From CAYFUR01 sp964346275 (GTDB lineage: Bacteria > Sumerlaeota > Sumerlaeia > SLMS01), in NCBI GenBank assembly GCA_964346275.1, contig CAYFUR010000144.1:1-6875 (forward strand): DNA of 6,875 nucleotides, given 5' to 3'. Positions within the stretch are counted from its first letter, which is position 1. The number at the start of each line of letters is the position of its first letter. Shown piece after piece: positions 1-4,652 of this stretch. Below the pieces are notes generated by a model. It did not search any database. It had not been told where the DNA came from and saw only the letters and a list, made by a program, of their open reading frames with translations. The position numbers and the translations under genes are program-made.

Positions 1-1
1 T

Positions 2-1072
2 ATGTCTCATCGACGTTTTCTCCTGCGGGCCGCCGGGTCCCTGCTGCTCGCCGGGATGATTCCCGCTGTCCTTCCCGCCCAGGAAGAGCAGCCCGCCACC
101 CAGCCCGCCGACGCCAAGGAACACGAACATGCGGAGCACGCGGAACATGCGCAACACGCCGCCCATGTCCCTGAAGAAATGGCGCTCATGCACAAAATTG
201 CCGATATGGGCTCCGGCGAGCGCACCCGCCTCCCCGCCGACTATATCTTCTTCCGCCTGGTCGACCGCGAAGACTCCGAGGAAATCTCCCAGGCCTTCGA
301 CCGCGTTCTGACCGGCGAAACGGAAGCCACCCTCGAGGCGCTGATCAAAGCCCTGGAAATGGACTTTGTCCACAGCCCCGACACCTCTTCCCTCGACCTG
401 CTGAATCCTGAACTGAGCAACGACCACTTTGGCGTGTTCGACTGGCAGGAGAACGACTATCCCGGCGGCGAGGATGGCCCGAATGAGAAGCTCGCCGACA
501 TCATGGTCGATGCCCTCGATATCGTCAGCCCCGAGCGCCGCGCCAATCGCTCGCGCACCGCCGTGATCCTCCGCGAGGAAGCCACCGAGGAAGTCTGGGA
601 CTACCTCCTGGCCCAGTGGGAACCCGTCCCCGGCGATGACGGCTGGAAACTCAACAAGCACGCCGTGAAGGCCTACGTCTATATGCGGGAGGCCGCCGCA
701 AAGGACGATGTCGAGCTGGAAATCATGTCAGGCCACCGCGATCCCAAGCGCGCCGCCGCCAACGCCGAAGCCACCGGCAATCCCTACGCCGTCGCCAGCT
801 TTTCCTCCCACTCCCTCGGCCTTGCTATCGATTTCAAGCTGCCCCGCGCCGAGGGCGGACGCTATCGCCTCACCACCAGCCCCATGAGCGATGTCGTCGA
901 AATGCGCAAGTCACCCGTGCACAAGTGGCTCCACCTCTACGGCTACGAATACGGCTGGTTCCCCTTCCAGCACGAACCCTGGCACTGGGAATACAACCCG
1001 CGGGGATTCCGGGAAGTCTTTTTCGCCGACTTCCCCGGCGGCGTTCCCGATCGCGAGCCCGGTGCTCAATAA
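2..1072 (+). CDS. Exported M15/VanY-type zinc D,D-carboxypeptidase-like protein
   Basis: 356 aa. The family trims D-Ala-D-Ala ends of peptidoglycan stem peptides in the periplasm, using one zinc. The zinc motif SxHxxGxAxD is at residues 268-277 (H270, D277). The second motif, ExxHW, is at 325-329, with E325 as likely catalytic base and H328 as third zinc ligand. SGHRD at 243-247 matches the substrate-binding SGYR region of VanY proteins, with His in place of the usual Tyr. The catalytic core is about 217-345. The N-terminus has an RRFLL twin-arginine-like motif and a hydrophobic stretch ending near VLPAQ (about 23-27), so export by Tat or Sec is likely. A linker at 28-58 has His at 41, 43, 46, 49, 52 and 55. 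Residues 60-215 are not recognised. The start at base 2 is chosen because the signal peptide begins there; upstream DNA and any ribosome binding site lie outside the window. The exact substrate is inferred from the family. Confidence 0.85.
   Translation: MSHRRFLLRAAGSLLLAGMIPAVLPAQEEQPATQPADAKEHEHAEHAEHAQHAAHVPEEMALMHKIADMGSGERTRLPADYIFFRLVDREDSEEISQAFDRVLTGETEATLEALIKALEMDFVHSPDTSSLDLLNPELSNDHFGVFDWQENDYPGGEDGPNEKLADIMVDALDIVSPERRANRSRTAVILREEATEEVWDYLLAQWEPVPGDDGWKLNKHAVKAYVYMREAAAKDDVELEIMSGHRDPKRAAANAEATGNPYAVASFSSHSLGLAIDFKLPRAEGGRYRLTTSPMSDVVEMRKSPVHKWLHLYGYEYGWFPFQHEPWHWEYNPRGFREVFFADFPGGVPDREPGAQ
125..160 (+). repeat. Four 9-bp tandem units coding a His-every-third-residue linker
   Basis: Four consecutive 9-bp units lie in frame inside the M15 peptidase gene. 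Units 1 and 3 are identical (GAACATGCG). Units 2 and 4 are GAGCACGCG and CAACACGCC. They encode E/Q-H-A triplets, so His recurs every three residues, just after the signal peptide. Units 2 and 4 differ from 1 and 3 partly at synonymous positions, so the repeat looks maintained at protein level, or is an older expansion. A metal-binding or flexible linker role is inference. Confidence 0.75.
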
Positions 1073-1122
1073 GGTCCGCGAGTGGTCAATTTCCACCGCG
1101 CCCAGACAACGATGAAGAAACC

Positions 1123-1151
1123 CGGGCGGGCCAGAAGCACTGGCTCGCCTG
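1123..1151. terminator. Probable bidirectional terminator between convergent genes
   Basis: Bases 1125-1134 pair with 1140-1149 (GGCGGGCCAG against CTGGCTCGCC, one G-T wobble) around a 5-nt loop, AAGCA. The stem extends by a wobble (1124-1150) and a C-G pair (1123-1151). On the minus strand the stem is followed at once by a T-rich run (TTTCTTC), and it starts 11 nt after the glycosidase stop codon, so termination of that gene is best supported. On the plus strand ATTGTTAT follows, a weaker tract that would serve the M15 gene. Confidence 0.6.
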
Positions 1152-1162
1152 ATTGTTATCCG

Positions 1163-3643
1163 TTAGCGTACGCGCCACTGATTCATTTCGCCCGGCACGA
1201 GAAATCGCAGCCCGCCGAGGGGGCTTCCCAGGATATAGCTCGGCGTTTCGTCCGGTTCCCAGTTCGTATACTCCCAGGTTCCCGCGCTGACCTCGTTGCT
1301 CACGGCGGGCTGAATCCCCCAGAGTGAACCGTCTTCCGGCTCCGAGGCGATTACCATCCCCTCATGGTCGAATTCTGTCCACGGAAGGCGATACTCGATG
1401 GTCAGGCTCTCGTCCTCATAGGTGAACGCCGCTGTACCGGATGGTTGCCAGTCCGTGCCCACGCTCGGGGACGTCGTCCTGGTCGAATTGGCCTGCGTCC
1501 ACACGTAGCAGATTCCGTCCGAGGGATTCGGCGCCAGGAGGATTCGATAAAAGGGATCGGATTCCGGGCCATAGGGTGCCAGGTAGAAATTGATCTTATC
1601 TCCCGGCAAATCCGCGTGGGCGATCGGCGCCGCTGGCGGCGTGAACCCTGGGAGGTAACTGTTTTCCATTTCATACAGGATATACAGAGCGCTTGGATCG
1701 GAAAGCACCTGAAATCCTCCGTCCTCCGTGGCTGGCGATTCCGGCATGTTGTGAAGAACAAAGCCGCTTGCCATGGGGGCGGCGGCGCTCCATTCATCCG
1801 GCCCGCGGATTCCATCCACTTCTGGCGGATCCGCGTCCATGGAGAGGGAGCGGACTTTGTATTCCTTGTCCGGCGTCACGGGCTGTATATATTCAAATTT
1901 CACGGCCCCGGCGTACATCGCTCCGCTCGTGTCGATATCCTCATTCGTCATGTCAACGCTGCCGCCGGTTCCCTGCTGGAAATAATAAGGACCATTCCCG
2001 AGCTGAACCCACTCGTTCGCCGTGGCCGTCTGGTCCAGGTGGAGAACTTCGGTGCCGTAGGCGTGGGTCACTCGGTAAGTAATCGGCGACCTGCGGCTCG
2101 ACCCGGCGCCCCAGGCCACGGACACGCGATAGAGGCCCGCCAAAGGGAATTCCGGCGCAACGGTGGCGCGCTTGCTTCCGGCCACGCTCCGAAAGGTCGA
2201 CCCATAGCGCGTCCCGATGCCTGGCGTCGTTCCCGGCGCGGTGCAGTCCGCCGACGTGTTGGCCATGCCCTCGTCCTCATACCATCCGAAATTCTGGCCG
2301 CCGATCCGGCTTTCCACGATGAAGTCCTCGCCCGGCTCCACATCCTGTTGCACGGTGATCTGCATCCACGCCGCGCTGTCCGCCGGCCCGGCGCGGCCCG
2401 TGCCGTCGCGCACGAGCTTGAAATGCTCCGTATAGACTTGCGTGCCGGAAACCTCCGGCGCCTGCAGGATAAACTGGAAAGTGGCGGTTTCTCCCGGCGC
2501 GACCGTGGAAGGCTCCATGGCCGCCGGTTCCGTCGCCGACACCCAGGACGACTCGTCCTCGAACACGCTGGTGCGGCTCTCCGGGCGCGCCAGAACCAGG
2601 TGGAAATCCGATGCGTCCCATGTCGCCGTGCCGATGTTTTTATAGGCCAGCGTCACGGTTTGTCCGCCTTCGCTCGTCATCACCGGCTCGAAGGATTTCG
2701 TCGTAAGCCGCGCGTCCCACGTCGCCGGGGGAGCAGGCTCTGAAATGATCGCGATCGCGTTCGAGCAGGCCCGCTCGCCCTCGTGATCGAATGTGCCGTT
2801 ATCCGATGGAAAATTCAGAACACCGCTATACGGTTCGCCGCTGCCCCAGAGCGTCGTCGAGCCGCCTCCATCGAGATTCAGCGCATCGCCGCATCCAAGA
2901 TCCTCCATCACCTGGGCCAGTTCCTCGCAGGTCATGCCCGCCGACATCTCCGTGCGTCCGTCCACCGTTAACAGGATCAATCGCCCGTCGCCCGTAATGC
3001 CCACGGCGCTCCGCGGATGCCGATCGCTGCAATGTCCCCCAATGGAATTCAGGTCCGATGCGGGGATGGTGTCATCGATGATCAGGAGCGGGCCGCACGC
3101 GAGCAGGTCCGTATAGCCGGTTTCCGCCGGCCATCCGCCACCGGGCTCTTCCACCATGGCCGCGTTTCCGCCGTTATCCATGCCGAGCGCCCCTTCGTCT
3201 ATCCACGGCGCCCAGGGCGGGCTGGCCCGCGGCACTTCCTCGCCATCCACGCGCAGATACGTCACGTGGCCACCGGTTCTGGTATTGAAATACGTGCCAT
3301 TGATCCCAGCCACCGCGTCCGGAGCCTGCCGGGGAATCATCGTGCTGATCTGTTCCCGGGAATCCGCCACATAGGGAAATTCGATGGCCACATCCGGATT
3401 CGCCAGGTCGACCTCGATGTAGCTCACGCTCTGCATGGAGCCAAACAGGCTGTCGAAGAGGTAATGGCGCCAGACCACGCCTTCGCCCAGGTCGCGCTCG
3501 AACCAGTCCGCATCGTCCAGGGTTTGCTGCGCCGGGCCGGCGGACGGCAGGGCGAGCAGACCCAGGGCAAAGAGCACCGCGGACAGGAGCAGGCTGTTGC
3601 ATAAGCTCTGGCGCGGCCGATCTGAAAGAACTTTGTGTTTCAT
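1163..3643 (-). CDS. Exported phosphodiester glycosidase-domain protein with Ig-like, golvesin-like and CBM9-like modules
   Basis: 826 aa from the chosen start. Hydrophobic residues 16-33 followed by SAGPAQ look like a Sec signal peptide. Residues about 70-302 are a NAGPA/DUF2233 phosphodiester glycosidase domain: INGTYF (114-119), RHPRSAVG (208-215), LLTVDGR (224-230) and the hallmark NLDGGGST (256-263). In the family this domain cleaves sugar-phosphate diesters, as in the mammalian uncovering enzyme. Residues about 309-433 resemble the NBR1 four-tryptophan Ig-like domain (NIGTATW at 336-342). About 440-587 resembles the golvesin/xanthan-lyase C-terminal beta domain. About 597-815 resembles a CBM9/DOMON-like sugar-binding domain (VDG...DEW near 609-618). 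The start is the ATG at 3643, because GGAG (3653-3656) is 9 nt away; the ATG at 3649 is only 3 nt from it, and a TTG at 3658 overlaps it. The gene stands alone, converging on the M15 gene. The natural substrate cannot be read from sequence. Confidence 0.85.
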   Translation of the reverse strand: MKHKVLSDRPRQSLCNSLLLSAVLFALGLLALPSAGPAQQTLDDADWFERDLGEGVVWRHYLFDSLFGSMQSVSYIEVDLANPDVAIEFPYVADSREQISTMIPRQAPDAVAGINGTYFNTRTGGHVTYLRVDGEEVPRASPPWAPWIDEGALGMDNGGNAAMVEEPGGGWPAETGYTDLLACGPLLIIDDTIPASDLNSIGGHCSDRHPRSAVGITGDGRLILLTVDGRTEMSAGMTCEELAQVMEDLGCGDALNLDGGGSTTLWGSGEPYSGVLNFPSDNGTFDHEGERACSNAIAIISEPAPPATWDARLTTKSFEPVMTSEGGQTVTLAYKNIGTATWDASDFHLVLARPESRTSVFEDESSWVSATEPAAMEPSTVAPGETATFQFILQAPEVSGTQVYTEHFKLVRDGTGRAGPADSAAWMQITVQQDVEPGEDFIVESRIGGQNFGWYEDEGMANTSADCTAPGTTPGIGTRYGSTFRSVAGSKRATVAPEFPLAGLYRVSVAWGAGSSRRSPITYRVTHAYGTEVLHLDQTATANEWVQLGNGPYYFQQGTGGSVDMTNEDIDTSGAMYAGAVKFEYIQPVTPDKEYKVRSLSMDADPPEVDGIRGPDEWSAAAPMASGFVLHNMPESPATEDGGFQVLSDPSALYILYEMENSYLPGFTPPAAPIAHADLPGDKINFYLAPYGPESDPFYRILLAPNPSDGICYVWTQANSTRTTSPSVGTDWQPSGTAAFTYEDESLTIEYRLPWTEFDHEGMVIASEPEDGSLWGIQPAVSNEVSAGTWEYTNWEPDETPSYILGSPLGGLRFLVPGEMNQWRVR

Positions 3644-3671
3644 GAACATTGTCTCCAATTTATTTTCTGCG

Positions 3672-3683
3672 ATTGATCAGGCT
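3672..3683. repeat. 12-bp direct repeat, copy 1
   Basis: ATTGATCAGGCT, identical to the copy at 3762-3773 and exactly 90 bp away. It contains the palindrome TGATCA. It lies about 29 bp upstream of the glycosidase start codon, so on the minus strand it would sit in the leader or near the promoter. It could be an operator site or one arm of an RNA structure. Confidence 0.7.
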
Positions 3684-3710
3684 CCGAGAGCATGCCCAGC
3701 ATGGCCTGAT
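3676..3710 (-). promoter_or_regulatory. Nested hairpin in the glycosidase leader
   Basis: ATCAGGC (3676-3682) is the reverse complement of GCCTGAT (3704-3710). Directly inside the right arm, CATGC (3691-3695) and GCATG (3699-3703) pair around a 3-nt loop. This gives a 7-bp outer and 5-bp inner stem with an 8-nt bulge on one side. If transcription of the glycosidase gene starts upstream, this hairpin lies about 20 nt before its ribosome binding site. No T-run follows, so it does not look like a terminator. Confidence 0.4.
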
Positions 3711-3761
3711 GCGCCACACGATGTCCTTTTTCCAAGGATGGCAATTGACGGATGTTCGAGC

Positions 3762-3773
3762 ATTGATCAGGCT
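3762..3773. repeat. 12-bp direct repeat, copy 2
   Basis: ATTGATCAGGCT, the second exact copy of the element at 3672-3683. It is located 78 bp before the membrane-gene start at 3851 and upstream of the candidate -10 sequence. Flanking bases differ from copy 1 on both sides, so the match ends cleanly at 12 bp. Confidence 0.7.
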
Positions 3774-3785
3774 TTCGCCGCAAAT

Positions 3786-3819
3786 TTGACTTCTTAGACT
3801 TTCGATCAAGAGATACAAT
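3786..3819 (+). promoter_or_regulatory. Weak sigma70-like promoter candidate for the membrane-protein gene
   Basis: TACAAT at 3814-3819 is a good -10 match, 31 bp before the ATG at 3851. The best -35-like hexamer, TTGACT (3786-3791), is 22 bp away, which is longer than the usual 16-18 bp. Either the -35 is weak or another factor helps. A transcript would start near 3826 and have a leader of about 25 nt including the AAGAGG ribosome binding site. Confidence 0.25.
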
Positions 3820-3850
3820 CCCCCCCTTGCGAAAGCAAGAGGCAATGATC

Positions 3851-4480
3851 ATGACGCTTTTCTTGATTGGAAAGCTGGCCATTATGGCCCTCCAGCCGCT
3901 CTCCATTGCGGCTCTTGTCTATAACGCTTACGCCTTTGCCAACCGTGACGAAAACCGGGCCACCCCCCGCGATCCCTGGGAGCTGTTCTTCTTCCGGGCG
4001 CGGTGTTCCCATTGGATGATTGGACTATGGACTTTCTCGGCCGCTTCTATTTGTATTTACGCAATTTTCACTGCTTACGCGGGGAACGTTACTATCGGTG
4101 GAGTCACATACACCAATCCCGATTGGGTGCGCGCCGCGGACGCCACCCGGGATGTCTTCCACGTCGCGGCCCTCACTCTCTGGTCTGTATTTTTCGCTTC
4201 CTTCTTTGTCGAGCGTACCCAGTCCGTTGCCATGCTTCAATTTCTCACTTTTCTTACGGGGATGGCTGCGACATTTTCCTTCATCCTGGCGGTGAGGGTG
4301 TTTCCATTCCCCGGCACGTTTCTTCGGCTCAGTATGACAGACAACGAAGGCAACGTCGGCGGTTATCATTATATTTCGCTCGCCGGGTGCTATGCGGCGG
4401 TAATCGGCTTGGCCGCCGCCTGGATTCGTTTCCGAAAGCTCGGAAGTGAAGGAAGGGGGTGGTTTGATCGAGGAGTGTAA
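3851..4480 (+). CDS. Five-helix integral membrane protein of unknown function
   Basis: 209 aa. I do not recognise the family. Hydrophobic helices are at about 5-29, 53-76, 101-120, 126-150 and 171-192. Arg/Lys-rich loops follow helix 1 (residues 31-51) and helix 5 (193-208), which predicts the N-terminus outside and the C-terminus in the cytoplasm. The loops at about 77-100 and 151-170 would then face the periplasm. The start is the ATG at 3851, because AAGAGG (3837-3842) lies 8 nt upstream. The in-frame ATG at 3845 is only 2 nt from it, and a TTG at 3827 precedes it. The gene is less GC-rich than its neighbours, partly because hydrophobic residues use T-rich codons. It is divergent from the glycosidase gene and 172 bp before the deacetylase-like gene, so co-transcription with the latter is possible but not shown. 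No catalytic or cofactor motif is evident. Confidence 0.75.
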   Translation: MTLFLIGKLAIMALQPLSIAALVYNAYAFANRDENRATPRDPWELFFFRARCSHWMIGLWTFSAASICIYAIFTAYAGNVTIGGVTYTNPDWVRAADATRDVFHVAALTLWSVFFASFFVERTQSVAMLQFLTFLTGMAATFSFILAVRVFPFPGTFLRLSMTDNEGNVGGYHYISLAGCYAAVIGLAAAWIRFRKLGSEGRGWFDRGV

Positions 4481-4516
4481 GGCGGAGGTCGATGGCTTTA
4501 CTCGATCCACCTGCCA

Positions 4517-4543
4517 CGCCCGGCCACGGGTGCATTCATTTTC
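4517..4543 (+). terminator. Weak terminator-like hairpin after the membrane-protein gene
   Basis: CGCCCG (4517-4522) pairs with CGGGTG (4527-4532), including one G-T pair, around the 4-nt loop GCCA. CATTCATTTTC follows, a T-rich but interrupted tail. It lies 37 nt after the stop codon at 4480. The stem is only 6 bp, so termination may be partial. Confidence 0.35.
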
Positions 4544-4558
4544 AAATACATATATATT
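4538..4558 (+). promoter_or_regulatory. AT-rich patch with -10-like TATATT
   Basis: An almost purely A/T stretch in otherwise GC-rich DNA, ending in TATATT at 4553-4558. That is about 95 bp before the ATG at 4653, followed by a pyrimidine-rich leader. No good -35 hexamer is found 16-18 bp upstream, so the promoter call rests on composition and position only. Confidence 0.25.
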
Positions 4559-4642
4559 GCCGCGCAGCAAAAGCCGCCCCTTCCTCCTTGCACAACTCTC
4601 TTCCGTCAGCCATCTTTCCTTCCAGCCCTATTTTCGGTGATC

Positions 4643-4647
4643 AAGGA
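4643..4647 (+). promoter_or_regulatory. Ribosome binding site of the deacetylase-like gene
   Basis: AAGGA, 5 nt before the ATG at 4653. It fixes the start of the long right-hand frame, and the protein then begins directly with a signal peptide. Confidence 0.7.
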
Positions 4648-4652
4648 CTACC

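Larger units (their letters stand above)
3644..3850. promoter_or_regulatory. Divergent intergenic control region
   Basis: This 207-bp region separates the minus-strand glycosidase gene from the plus-strand membrane-protein gene and must contain signals for both. It is more AT-rich than the flanking genes. It holds the glycosidase ribosome binding site (GGAG, minus strand, 3653-3656), two copies of a 12-bp direct repeat, a nested inverted repeat at 3676-3710, a -10-like TACAAT at 3814-3819 and the membrane-gene ribosome binding site (AAGAGG, 3837-3842, 8 nt before the ATG at 3851). I found no coding frame here that I can support. Confidence 0.6.

Noticed and set aside
1077..1100. Second hairpin after the M15 gene (CGCG-A-GTGG pairing with CCACCGCG) as a stand-alone terminator
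   Set aside because: The stem has a bulged A and is followed by CCCAGAC rather than a T-run, so I do not call it a terminator on its own.
1364..2743. Long plus-strand open frame (459 codons) antisense to the glycosidase gene
   Set aside because: It lies wholly inside a gene with clear domain motifs on the other strand. Its translation is dominated by Arg, His and Gly and has no recognisable domain, as expected for the antisense of a gene rich in G/C third positions.
3017..3604. Plus-strand open frame (195 codons) over the glycosidase catalytic domain
   Set aside because: It is antisense to the NGTYF and DGGGST motifs of the real gene, has no ribosome binding site that I can see, and its composition is Arg/His-biased.
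3672..3773. CRISPR array or attachment-site pair
   Set aside because: There are only two 12-bp copies, too short for CRISPR repeats, and no integrase, cas gene or mobile element is nearby.
4025..4570. Minus-strand open frame (181 codons) over the membrane-protein gene
   Set aside because: The plus strand has a ribosome binding site and five well-formed hydrophobic helices with consistent charge topology; the minus frame has neither motif nor coherent hydrophobic pattern.
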